Shown piece by piece: positions 22,173-34,771 of a stretch of 64,000 nt of DNA (the stretch's first letter is position 1; every line of letters starts with the position of its first letter). Source of the DNA: Hevea brasiliensis. Taxonomy: Eukaryota; Streptophyta; Magnoliopsida; Malpighiales; Euphorbiaceae. The stretch is taken from assembly GCF_030052815.1 (NCBI RefSeq), contig NC_079505.1, positions 76,407,054 to 76,471,053 on the forward strand, written 5' to 3'. The translations under genes and the position numbers were made by a program. Under the pieces are notes generated by a model. That model was not told the origin of the DNA. It worked only from the letters and a program-made list of their open reading frames with translations, and ran no database searches.

Positions 22173-24755
22173 TGTCACGACCCAACCTATGGGCCGGACC
22201 GGCACTAGGACCTGGGCCAGCTTAAAGCTCCCGAGGCCCGTAGTAAGCCTAACTGTTCATTAACCCAACCCTAAGGCCCATTTGGGCCCAATTTCAAGAA
22301 AACAAATGGACAGAGTCCAGCCATAAAATGGACTTACCAACGGGGAGTTTTTGACTCACCCGACCTGTAAACACAATATATAGTCAATTGGGGAGCTCAG
22401 CTCACCCTCCACATACTCATCAACATAATAATAAATGGGAGCTCAGCTCCCTCATCCAATCCATCAAACATGCATATCATTATACGTTTACAGGTCCAAC
22501 ATGATAATAATATTACAGACCATAATTAAATAAATACTTCTAACACATGCGGAAATTCTAGGAGTTAATAAAATTACACAAACATTGATAAACAACCTGC
22601 GAGGAAAGGGAGCAGGTTAACCTCAAAAATATCCTCCTGTGGCCTGGAAAAATATTGAACAGGAGTGAGCGTTCGACTCAGAGAGTAAAATATCAATTTT
22701 AACCATAATCTCTATAACTATCTAAATCTAATGCACCCTGTAGAGTGAAATGCAACATCCACATCATTTTCACATCATAACATCAAAAAGGTAATTTGGA
22801 GCACTCACGCACCCTGTAGCATCAATCATAACATATGGGAGCTGATCCCCTATCAAACTCTCTTAAATCCAACACGGTGCCTGAAGAACTCAAGCCGGAC
22901 TTTCGCTTAATAAACCAAATCGAGGGTCCCAGCGAAGAACTCAAGCCGTGACTACCCCTCGAAGGATCGGGTCCCAGCGAAGAACTCAAGCCGTGACTAC
23001 CCGTCCTATCCATAGTCCACACCACATCACACGCACGCCAACGCACGCACACTGCTCCAAATTACCACAACAACATCATGGCACTTTAACATTTATCAAT
23101 GCATCATAAATCGTGCCTAGAGTTTAACTACATAAATATATGCATATAAGTGATGCATGGGCATGCTGAACATATAATAATATCGAAATTACAATTAAAA
23201 TTAATATTTTACTCACAGACTTGACGACAATCACTGTGGCGGCTGGGCGGAGGAAGAAGGCTGTCCCGGCTCACCTGACAATTTTATTACAATCATTTAA
23301 TAAATTTGACTCAATACAAATAAAGAAAAAGACCAAATACGTCCTAAGTCGTGCCGAAAATCCGGCAGAGTCTCCCCTATACCTAGGACCTACCCAACCT
23401 GCAAAAGGGCTAAAAACGCACTTCTATATTCACAATCCATATATCAACAGTTCAATCATATCACACAGCCCCTCCTGGGCCCATCAAATCAATCACCCAT
23501 CACAATACGCAAAATTTCAATTTAGTCCTTATTATTGATCATTTTTGCAAAAACTGCCCAAACAAGCTCTAAAAATTATAAAACTTTGCCCCGCGGTCCT
23601 TAGCAATATTACTAAGCTATTGCAAAAAGAATCGTAATTTTCTAAGCTACCACGAATATTTTATGGATTTTTAATCCTATTTAAGCACTAGAAAATTACG
23701 AAAAAATAAGGTTCGGGTTTACCTTTGCCGATTCCGACTTGAGGGCCTTTTCGGACGTCGACAATGGGGCTAGCCAAAACCTCGGTCCAATTCGAGAACT
23801 TTTCCGTGCTGTTCGCCCAAAATTTGCAGACCCGGGTCAACTGTCGAATTTCCGCGAATCGAGGATACCTACACGAAGCCCATAACACGGGGGTTAGTAC
23901 ATAAATTTTTCAGAATTTTCTAAGCTCATTAAATGCTCGGAAAAACACTGCAAAGTTTCGTGGGACCCACCGAAAAACGGTGTCGGAAAAATTCAAAATT
24001 TATGTCGTTGCAAAGCTCTCGACGAATGGAGCGTGCTGGTGGCCTCGGTTTTCTCGTGGGATTCACGGTTTTCGAGAAATCTAGCCCAAAAATCGAAATG
24101 GGCTAAAATCTTCCCGAGCAAAAATTGGACAATCCGCTCAATGGATTTCGACGTTCTTGGTGTCTATGGAAAGCTCTCGCCGAGTAGATGATTTTGGACA
24201 CAAGATCCGGTCCAATTGGTGGCCGGATCGGCCGGATTTGACCGGGGAAGTCGAAGCGGCGCGCAGCAGAGGCGTTCGCGCGCGTTTTCCGCGTTCGAGC
24301 GTGGCGGCAGTGGTCAAGTGGCGCCGTCTCTTGGCTGGTCGGCGATTGGCCGTGGGGTGGAGAGAGAAACGAGAGAGAAAAGGGAGAGGGACGACGCGCG
24401 TGGGGAAGGGAAGAAGAAAAAGGAAAAGGCCGGTCCGATTCGATCGGTCCGGTTCGATTCGGCCGGTTCGATTCAGAATACAAAATTTTGAATTTTTACT
24501 CTGCCTCGGGACCGAAAACGAGGTCCAAAAATTCCGAAAAAATTCCAGAAAACTCAGAAAAATACGTAGACTCCAAATATATTTTTAGTTTTGCCACGTG
24601 GTCTTTAAATTAATTTTTAAAAATCATCAAAGTTTATATTTTCGGAAAATCGAATCCGATTTTTAAAATCCGAAAAATCTCAAAAAAATTCCTAAAATTT
24701 AAATAAAATTAAAATACCAAAATACTCATAAAAATTAAAATTTCGGGGTGTTACA
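22173..24755. mobile_element. solo LTR (2,583 bp) with TSD ATTAA, in array copy 1
   Basis: Starts TGTCACGACCC and ends GGGGTGTTACA. The same five bases, ATTAA, flank it at 22168-22172 and 24756-24760. Removing it restores the array unit seen in the other copies. It has no polyprotein, and its GC-richer content contrasts with the host. TG...CA ends plus a 5-bp duplication fit a solo LTR left by recombination of a probable Ty3/gypsy element. Inside, 'gggtcccagcgaagaactcaagccgtgactaccc' is repeated in tandem (about 22923-23005). ORFs in it are chance. Confidence 0.9.
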
Positions 24756-25791
24756 ATTAAATTATAGGTATATATAATTAGTACGGAAATGTTCAATGAT
24801 TATTTAAAAAAAAAATTGCCATATAGGTAAAAAGTGATTTATTGATACTAAATTTGATAAATATCAATAAAATGAATTTTTTAAGATTAATTGAAATCTA
24901 ATTGAATTTATTACCATTAGAATGAAATAAATTTCATTAATATAGGTGTTTAGCAATTCAACATAGATCTAAAATATTTCATTGTATCACTGATTGAAAG
25001 ATGCTATTTATTTCTTAAATTATTAAAAAAAATTAATAAATAAAAAATAATAAAATAATTTATATAAAATAAAATCTAATGTATTAAAAATTCTTTATTA
25101 TGGATAATTCAAAATTCTATTAAAAGTTGGTACTTGCATAATAATAATAATAATAATAATAATATATTTTTTTAAGAGAGATAGAACCAACTTTATTGAC
25201 TTGAAAGTTTAGAAATTAATTAAACATTTTAAAGTAGATATTATTAAATATATTGGGCGTATATCCATTATTTTTCACATAATTCATTTTTCATATTATA
25301 AATAAGATTTTTTTTTACACACTACTTTTGTGTGAAAGATAATTTTATTATTAAAAAAATTTAACACAAAAATATATGAATCAATAAAATAATAAATATA
25401 AAATAATAAATAGTTACATTTATTACAAAATTACATTATAATAATAATTTTTTTATAATAAATTCACCTCTTATCATATTTACTCGTAAGTTTATAATTT
25501 TTTAAATTCATTGATATACTTTAATTTTAATTAATTTAAATTTAAAAATAATAAAATGCACGCACAATATACATGTCATGAAAAAAAATATATATTATAA
25601 AAGTGTTATATCATATAAAAAATTAATAAAAATTTATTAAATTTTAGGTACATATAATTAATACGGAAACGTTCAATGATTATTTAAAGAAAAATTGCCA
25701 TACAGATAAAAAGTGATTTATTGATACTAAATTTGATAAATATCAATATAATGAATTTTTCAAGATTAATTGAAATCTAATTGAATTTATT

Positions 25792-28700
25792 TGTGACACC
25801 CCTTATCCGTCTACAGTATAGTCGAGTAAGATATGTCACACAGTGTACCGAAACACCCTATTTCATTTTAATCTTTTTTGTTCTTCTTTATTTAGTTTTA
25901 TCATAGCTATGAAGTACAATTAGTGAAGTATAATTTATTTAAGTCATTTATGGAAAACATCAATTTATTTGAGGTTCCGCAAATTTTATAGAAAATCCGA
26001 CAGAGTACCTGCTAAAAATGGAGAAAACAGTTCTTCGGAACCTGTGAAAACACTTCTAAAATTTTCAATCAATCAATCCCAAACTCCATTTCATCAACAA
26101 AATCTCAATATTTTTCAACAACATTTCCATTTCTCAATCATTCATTTCATATGATATTTATGTAAAAGTCATCAATAAATATTTACTTTTTCATTCAGAA
26201 GCACAATTTTTACTATTTACATTAATACCAAAATACATTACATAAGTCTTAATTACACATGAGAAAATAAAAGTTAATTATAAAATACCTAAAATAAAAC
26301 CTAGTGTCCTACCAATGCACTGATGTCGGTGAGGTGACACGGATACTATGCAGAGCTGCAGAAGGTCTCACCCAGTCTGTGGTCTACTGGGCTCTCGGTC
26401 GGTCTCTCCAGAACCTACATGTGGCAAAAGCAACGCGCTAAGCAATAATGCTTAGTGGTGTCAATAATAAAATAAAAAGAAATAACAGAAAATAAATATG
26501 CAGTACATGTTCTGATATCTTATACAAACAATTTTTCTATAATTATTGGTAATCTTATTTGTTTTGTACTTGTTATATTCATAATTTCATTAAATTTATC
26601 CACTTCCATTTTTAGTTGCCCAAGTAACCTATACTGGATGACTGGACTAGATAAACAGGTAAACTGGCACTGGGTATCAAGTACCTTGGGCCGTCACACC
26701 ATCGGTCACATATGTATCTCCCTGTGTGCAATAGAACAGCTAATGAACTGTAATAAATATTAGGCACAAGGCCAAGTATCATCACAATGTCAAAATGGCT
26801 AAAAGCCATAAAATCACAGAATGGCATATTGCTATGTGCAGTACTGCTAACTGAACTCTATTGGCATGCCAACCTATCCAAACCAACCTTACTAGGTGTA
26901 CTAGGGCATGTTATACTTTTAAATTGTACAATTCTTGAAATTTAAGTTTAGGTGTTACTATTCATTTCATTAGTTAACTAAAATGTTGACTTTTGCATAG
27001 ACAATAAGTACATTAGTTCTAATACTCCCAACATACCACATTTTACATTCTAAAGTTGTTGGTATTGGTTGCTAATACCATTTCTAAGCTTAGTGCTAGT
27101 TGTTCAAAATTTTCATATTTCAAGTCTTGTGTTTACTGTTCCATTGGTCATTTTCACAGTAGGAATTTGGCAAAGTTGTCAACATGAAAGTTGTTCCTTA
27201 TTGTGTCTAGTTACATTTTTTTTTAAATCACTCCATTTGGAGTTTTGCAACTCAAGTTATGGCCTAAACACCATAACTAGCCTGATTGGACAGAATCCAA
27301 AATTCTGGGCAAAACTGGTTCTGCCAGATTTGGTAACCTAAGTTTGATTGGAAATTTGACTAGGTTATGGTCAGAATTTAGATTTGTGTTCTTCATGAAA
27401 GTTGTAGGTCAATGTCTCAGCTTTCTGCTGGTAAAATTTCAGGTCAATTAGACCTTTCTACATTGAGTTATGACCAAATAAATAAACACTGTTCATTTGA
27501 TCATTTTGCCCAGGCAGAATGCAAGTCACCTGGATTAGGGCAATTTTTAGGTCAACTTGGTTTGGTTTTCTGGGCAGGGTTTCTATATCAAAGTTGTGTC
27601 ATTATGTGTCTAGTTTCATGTCCAATTGGCCTTGCACTAATTGAACCTCTACAACTCCATTTATAACTGCCCAAACCTGTTGGACTCATGCTCAGTCCTG
27701 CAGGTCAGCCAAGGCAGTTCACCCACACTCAAATGCCAAGCCTCAACTCACTTCATTTACTCATCATACACATTCAAATAGTCACTAATTGACCATTATA
27801 AGGTTAATGAACCATCACATGAGCAAACTCTAATGTTGTTCAATTGTCCACATTTTCAAGGTTCATTCATGCATCACACTTGCATTTCACTTACTCTTAC
27901 ATGTTCAATCACTCATCTCATGCTATGGGCAGCTCATAAACACTTTACTTCAAGTAAATTCATCAAACCCTAACCATCCCTAGGCTGCCCAAATTGTAGG
28001 GATGAATATACATAAGTTTTATTTAATTTTTCTTACACTTTTCCACTTATCTCATGCCAATGAACATGAATCAAGTAAAAGAGATAGGAGATTGGACACT
28101 AACCTCTTTGAGCAGAATTTTTAGGTAACAAAACTTCAATCCTTTCTCTTCTTTTTGCTACAACTAGCTTCTCCAAGATGTGGGAATGATTTTTAGTGAA
28201 GTGAGTTTAGGGTTTTGTGGGGAGGAAGCTTAGGAAAATCAAGCTTTAAAAGAGAAAATGGAGAGAGAGCTTCTTGGCTATGGTGGACGGGAAATGAGGA
28301 AGAAGAGTGCAGTTTTTTCATTTCAATCTTCTGCCCATTTAACTCATTTTAAGTGGTTTATGGACATGTGTCACAATGTGATTGGATGAGAGTGCTTAGT
28401 GACATAAGCATGAGGTCAAAATTATAATTTTAATTCATTTTCTTTTCTTTTCTTTGCTACTCATTTTCAATTCAATTTTTAACAATATTTATTCATATTT
28501 TAGATCATAATAATTATTTACTTAACTGGACAAGTCGGTAAAAAATCATCTCTGAAGGATAAATGGCCAAAATGCCCTCCGTTTGGCTTAACAGACCAAA
28601 ATTGTCTATACTGATTGAAAAAATTTTCTAAGCATTTTCTTGGCATTCTAATGCCATAGCTCAATAACCCTTCTCTGGAGTCTCAAAAATTATTTTATGA

Positions 28701-28957
28701 ATTTTCCCTCGGGTCTAGGGCTCTTAGTTGCGAGAACCGCAACTTCCCACTGGGTTACCCATCACTAGGGCGCCGGCTCATTTAACTTGGTTGTATTTTA
28801 TTTCTAAAATTTTTTCTAAATTTTTCTTATTAATATTTGAGTTAATTATGGTTCCTTACTTTAATTTAAATATTTTACCAGACGTTCTGACTGTTCGGAC
28901 AGACACTGATCACCGGAACAATAGAATGTACGGAGTTGTTACTGGGAGGGTGTTACA
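25792..28957. mobile_element. solo LTR (3,166 bp) with TSD TTATT, in array copy 2
   Basis: Starts TGTGACACCCC and ends GGGTGTTACA. TTATT flanks it at 25787-25791 and 28958-28962. The empty site is present in other array copies. No gag-pol is seen. Around 27180-27640 there are three decayed internal repeats built on 'aaagttgt...tgtgtctagtt' and 'ctccattt'. It is unlike the LTR in copy 1 apart from the terminal TGTnACxxCCC pattern. Most likely a Ty3/gypsy-type solo LTR. Confidence 0.9.
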
Positions 28958-30100
28958 TTATTACCATTAGAATGAAATACATTTCATTAATATAGGTATT
29001 TAGCAATTCAACATAGATCTAAAATATTTCATTGTATCACTGATTGAAAGATTCTATTTATTTCTTAAATTCTTAAAAAAAATTTAATAAATAAAAAATA
29101 ATAAAATAATTTACATAAAATAAAATCTAATGTATTAAAAATTCTTTATTATGGATAATTCAAAATTCTATTAAAAGTTGGTACATGTATAATAATAATA
29201 ATAATATATTTTTTTAAGAGAGATAGAACCAACTTTATTGACTTGAAAGTTTAAAAATTAATTAAACATTTTAAAGTAGATATTATTAAATATATTGGGC
29301 GTATATCCATTATTTTTCACATAATTCATTTTCCGTATTATAAATAAGATTTTTTTTTTTCAGACACTACTTTTGTGTGAAAGATAATTTCATTATTAAA
29401 GAAATTTAAAACAAAAATATATGAATCAATAAAATAATAAATAGTTACATTTGTTACAAAATTACATTATAATAATAATTTTTTTATAATAAATTCACCT
29501 CTTATCATATTTACTCGTAAGTTTATAATTTTTTAAATTCATTGATATACTTTAATTTTAATTAATTTAAATTTAAAAATAATAAAATGCATGCGCAATA
29601 TACATGTCATAAAAAAAATATAATAATAATAATTAATATATTATAATAATATTATATCATATAAAAAATTAATAAAAATTTATTAAATTATAGACACATA
29701 TAATTAGTACGGAAATGTTCAATGATTATTTAAAAAAAAATTGCCATACAGATAAAAAGTGATTTATTGATACTAAATTTGATAAATATCAATATAATGA
29801 ATTTTTCAAGATTAATTAAAATCTAATTGAATTTATTACCATTAGAATGAAATACATTTCATTAATATAGGTATTTAACAATGCAACATATATATAAAAT
29901 ATTTCATTGTATCACTGATTGAAAGATTCTATTTATTTCTTAAATTCTTAAAAAAATTTTAATAAATAAAAAATAATAAAATAATTTACATAAAATAAAA
30001 TCTAATGTATTAAAAATTCTTTATTATGGATAATTGAAAATTCTATTAAAAGTTGGTACTTGTATAATAATAATAATAATATTTTTTTTTAAGAGAGATA

Positions 30101-31140
30101 CAACTCAACTAAACTTTTATCCCAAAAATTTGGGGTCGGCTATATGGATTCGCTTTCTCCACTCTAAAAGATTTTGGGTTAAATCCTCAGAAATATGTAA
30201 TGCTTCTATGTTATGTTGTACTACTCTCCTCTAAGTTAATTTAGGTCTACCCCTTTTTTCTTTCTATCATCTAACCTAATGTGCTTTACTTGTCTAACTG
30301 GAGCCTCTGTATGTCTATACTTCACATGACCAAACCACCTCAATCTTCCTTCTCTCAACTTATTTTCAATTGGTACCACTCCTACCTTTTCTCTAACACT
30401 CTCATTACGGACTTTATCTAGTCTAGTATGGCCATTCATCCACCTTAACATTCTCATCTCTGTAACTCTTATCTTAGACACATACGACTCTTTCAGTGCC
30501 CAACACTCACTACCATATAACATAGCCGGTCGTATGGCTGTACGGTAAAATTTTCCTTTCAACTTTTTGGGAATCTTACGATCATATAAAACTCCCGTGG
30601 CACGTCTCCACTTCAACCATCCGGCTTTAATCCTATGACTAACATCCTCCTCACATCCCCCATTTACTTCAAGGACTGAGCCTAGATATTTAAAGTGATT
30701 GCTTTGGGACAGTACAACTCCATTCAAACTAACTCCTTTCCTATCATCCGTTTGGCCTTCACTGAACTTGTAATGCATGTATTCTGTCTTCGTTCTACTT
30801 AACTTAAAACCCTTTGACTCTAGAGTACTTCTCCAAAGCTCTAGTTTTCTATTGACTCCTTCTCGTGTCTCATCTATCAGAACAATATCATTCGCAAATA
30901 TTATGCACCAAGGAATACTCTCTTGTATCTGTTTCGTCAATTAATCTAAGACTAATGTCAAAAGGTAAGGGCTTATGACTGATCCTTGGTGTAATCCAAT
31001 TGAGATTGGAAAATCTCTCGTGTCCCCTCCCACTGTACGCACAATAGTAGTTACTCCTTCATACGTTTTCAACACTTGTATGTAACTAATAGATATTCTC
31101 TTTTGTTTTAACACATTCCATAAGACATCTCTTGGAACAC
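30101..31140 (-). mobile_element. RTE-type LINE fragment in array copy 3
   Basis: 5'-truncated non-LTR retrotransposon. The minus-strand frame 30940-30236 encodes the RT palm and C-terminal region: FANDIVLIDETREGV, then ..KYLGSVLEVNGG.., ..[16 protein letters not shown].. and the end ..RLRWFGHVKYRHTEAP... The upstream RT part continues to 31140 with a stop. The catalytic A-D-D reads A-N-D here. The 3' tail (minus strand) ends in 'cccaaatttttgggataaaagtttagttgagttg'. It sits at the same place in the array unit as the copy at 32005, replacing a few unit bases. Confidence 0.85.
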
Positions 31141-32004
31141 TATTGACTTTAAAGTTTAGAAATTAATTAAACATTTTAAAGTAGATATTATTAAATATAT
31201 TGGGCGTATATCCATTATTTTTCACATAATTCATTTTTCATATTATAAATAAGATTTTTTTTTCAGAAACTACTTTTGTGTGAAAGATAATTTCATTATT
31301 AAAGAAATTTAACACAAAAATATATGAATCAATAAAATAATAAATAGTTACATTTGTTACAAAATTACATTATAATAATAATTTTTTTTATAATAAATTC
31401 ACGTCTCATCATATTTACTCGTAAGTTTATAAATTTTTAAATTCATTGATATACTTTAATTTTAATTAATTTAAATTTAAAAATAATAAAATGCATGCGC
31501 AATATACATGTCATGAAAAAAAATATAATAATAATAATAATTAATATATTATAATAATATTATATCATATAAAAAATTAATAAAAATTTATTAAATTATA
31601 GGAACATATAATTAGTACGGAAATGTTCAATGATTATTTAAAAAAAATTGCCATACAGATAAAAAGTGATTTATTGATACTAAATTTGATAAATATCAAT
31701 ATAATGAATTTTTCAAGATTAATTGAAATCTAATTGAATTTATTACCATTAGAATGAAATACATTTCATTAATATAGGTATTTAGCAATTCAACATAGAT
31801 ATAAAATATTTCATTGTATCACTGATTGAAAGATTCTATTTATTTCTTAAATTCTTAAAAAAATTTTAATAAATAAAAAATAATAAAATAATTTACATAA
31901 AATAAAATCTAATGTAATAAAAATTCTTTATTATGGATAATTGAAAATTCTATTAAAAGTTGGTACTTGTATAATAATAATAATATATTTTTTAAAGAGA
32001 GATA

Positions 32005-33047
32005 CAACTTAACTAAACCTTTATCCCAAAAATTTGGGGTTGGCTATATGGATTCGCTTTCTCCACTCTAAATGATTTTGGGTTAAATCCTCAGAAATAT
32101 GTAAAGCTTCTAGGTCATGTTGTACTACTCTCCTCAAAGTCAATTTAAGTCTATCCCCCTTTTTTTTTTATCCTCTAACCTAATGTGCTCTACTTGTCTA
32201 ACTGGAGCCTCCATATGTCTACGCTTCATATGACCAAACCACCTCAATCTTTCTTCTCTCAACTTATCTTCAATTGGCACCACTCCTACCTTTTATCTAA
32301 TACTCTCATTACGGACTTTATCTAGTCTAGTATGACCACTCATCTACCTTAACATTCTCATCTCTGCAACTCTTATCTTGGACGCATACAACTCTTTCGG
32401 TGCCCAACACTCACTACCATATAACATAGCCGGTCGTATGGCTGTACGGTAAAATTTTCCTTTCAACTTATTGGGAATCTTATGATCACATAAAACTCCC
32501 GTGGCACGTCTCTACTTCAACCATCCGGCTTTAATCCTATGACAAACATCCTCCTCACATCCCCCATCTACTTGAAGGACTGAGCCTAGATATTTAAAGT
32601 GATTACTTTGGGACAGTACAACTCCATTCAAACTAACTCCTTCCCTATCATCCTTTTGGCCTTCACTGAACTTGCAATGCATGTATTCTGTCTTCGTTCT
32701 ACTTAACTTAAAACCCTTTGACTCTAGAGTACTTCTCCAAAGTTCTAGCTTTCTACTGACTCCTTCTCGTGTCTCATCTATCAGAACAATATCATCCGCA
32801 AATATCATGCACCAAGGAATACTTTCTTGTATATGTTTCGTCAATTTATCTAAGACTAATGTAAAAAGGTAAGGGCTTATGGCTGATCCTTGGTGTAATC
32901 CAATTGAGATCGGAAAATCTCTTGTGTCCCCTCTCACTGTACGCACAATAATAGTTACTCCTTCATACATATCTTTCAACACTTGTATGTAACTAATAGA
33001 TACTCTCTTTTGTTTTAACATATTTCATAAGACATCTCTTGGAACAT
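32005..33047 (-). mobile_element. RTE-type LINE fragment in array copy 4
   Basis: Same fragment as the one at 30101, diverged. The frame 33021-32512 is open and holds an intact [11 protein letters not shown] catalytic block, preceded by ..TRDFPISIGLHQGSAISPYLFTLVLD... The stretch corresponding to the C terminus (32500-32170) is broken by stops. It shares insertion site and truncation point with copy 3, so the two probably spread by array duplication rather than by two insertions. Confidence 0.85.
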
Positions 33048-33420
33048 TATTGACTTTAAAGTTTAGAAATTAATTAAACATTTTAAAATAGATATTATTA
33101 AATATATTGGGCGTATATCCATTATTTTTCACATAATTCATTTTTCATATTATAAATAAGATTTTTTTTTCAGACACTACTTTTGTGTGAAAGATAATTT
33201 CATTATTAAAGAAATTTAACACAAAAATATATGAATCAATAAAATAATAAATAGTTACATTTGTTACAAAATTACATTATAATAATAATTTTTTTTATAA
33301 TAAATTCACATCTTATCATATTTACTCGTAAGTTTATAAATTTTTAAATTCATTGATATAATTTAATTTTAATTAATTTAAATTTAAAAATAATAAGATG
33401 CATACGCAATATACATGTCA

Positions 33421-33423
<3 letters not shown>

Positions 33424-33471
<48 letters not shown>
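33424..33471. repeat. (TAA)n microsatellite
   Basis: About 16 units of a TAA/AAT repeat inside array copy 5, expanded from the shorter (TAA)n present in the other copies. Confidence 0.9.
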
Positions 33472-34095
33472 TAATAGTGTTATATCACATAAAAAATTAA
33501 TAAAAATTTATTAAATTATAGATACATATAATTAGTACGGAAATGTTCAATGATTATTTTTAAAAAAAATTGCCATACAGATAAAAAGTGATTTATTGGT
33601 ACTAAATTTGATAAATATCAATACAATGAATTTTTCAAGATTAATTGAAATCTAATTGAATTTATTACCATTAGAATGAAATACATTTCATTAATATGGG
33701 TATTTAGCAATTCAACATAGATCTAAAATATTTCTTTGTATCACTGATTGAAAGATTCTATTTATTTCTTAAATTCTTAAAAAAATTTTAGTAAATAAAA
33801 AATAATAAAATAATTTGCATAAAATAAAATCTACTGTATTAAAAATTCTTTATTATGGATAATTCAAAATTCTATTAAAAGTTGGTACTTGTATAATAAT
33901 AATAATAATAATAATAATAATTTTTTTTTTAAGGGAGATAGAACCAACTTTATTGACTTGAAAGTTTAGAAATTAATTAAACTTTTAAAGTAGATATTAT
34001 TAAATATATTGGGCGTATATCCATTATTTTTCACATAATTCATTTTTCATATTATAAATATTTTTTTTTTCAGACACTACTTTTGTGTGAAAGAT

Positions 34096-34771
34096 AGTAT
34101 TCCATTATCTTCTCATTCTAAATTTATTTTTCAACTCCATTTGCTAAACGTATCCAAGCCGTGGTGTTTTCATTATACCCCCACTGTCAGTGTCGGCTTG
34201 CAACCCGCCATTTTAAATGTCAGTTTTGCTAAAAAATTTGACGCTTTGTCAGAATTTACTCTGGTTTGAGAAAAATTTTCCCACAATCCCTGCGTCAAGA
34301 GTTTTTTTTCTTTCACTATGGATTGGAAAAAGCTTCTATCATGTCTGTCACCCAGTCACTGTATCCTCCTTTTTAAGGATTTTTCTTAGTCGATCAACGC
34401 CAACTTTTACTTGTTAAATTAAAGATCAGTGTCAATGGAATTATAATTAATTTATTTTAATTTAAATTTATATAAATAATTAAATTATTTTATATATTAA
34501 AATAATTAATTAAATTAATATTTAATTAATCACTTATATTTATAATTTTTTCGATGTAAAATTTATAATTACTTAATTTATTATAAACTCAAAACAGTTA
34601 ATGGATCACCTATTAAATATATAACCCTGCATGCTTTGTGTTTTCTAGGCAAGAAATTTTCATTTTCATCTCTTCTACTCAAATTCCAATCTCAAAATAC
34701 TGAGACAGCCAGCAATCGAGAGTGCCTGAAAACAGAGCAGGCTAATAGGAACAACCCATATAATTATTTCC
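34096..34771 (+). promoter_or_regulatory. upstream region of the first MATE gene
   Basis: About 670 bases between the end of the repeat array and the start codon. The sequence is unremarkable, with a TATA-like 'ttaaatatataac' at about 34611-34624 and a probable 5' leader from about 34650. The array thus ends within ~0.7 kb of the gene. Promoter placement is an inference. Confidence 0.35.

Larger units (their letters stand above)
21892..34095. repeat. five-copy tandem array of an ~870-bp AT-rich unit
   Basis: Five ordered copies start at about 21892, 25341, 29386, 31289 and 33196. Shared marks include 'gaatcaataaaataataaata', 'gtacggaaatgttcaatgattattta', 'ccattagaatgaaat', 'tattgggcgtatatccattattttt' and 'ctacttttgtgtgaaagat'. 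After removing insertions the unit is about 860-900 bases. Copies 1 and 2 each hold a solo LTR, copies 3 and 4 a LINE fragment at the same position, and copy 5 is uninterrupted. No coding sequence belongs to the unit itself. Confidence 0.9.

Noticed and set aside
24103..24588. Three overlapping Arg/Gly/Ser-rich ORFs on both strands in the GC-rich part of the copy-1 LTR
   Set aside because: They overlap one another in opposite strands and lie inside a solo LTR with perfect TSD. Composition reflects local GC richness.
27069..27666. Two ORFs of 90 and 84 codons
   Set aside because: They lie inside the copy-2 solo LTR, have no recognisable domain and cross its internal repeats.
21892..34095. CRISPR-like or satellite interpretation of the regular repeats
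   Set aside because: Units are ~870 bp, AT-rich and eukaryotic, with no short repeat/spacer pattern. Too few copies to call a satellite.
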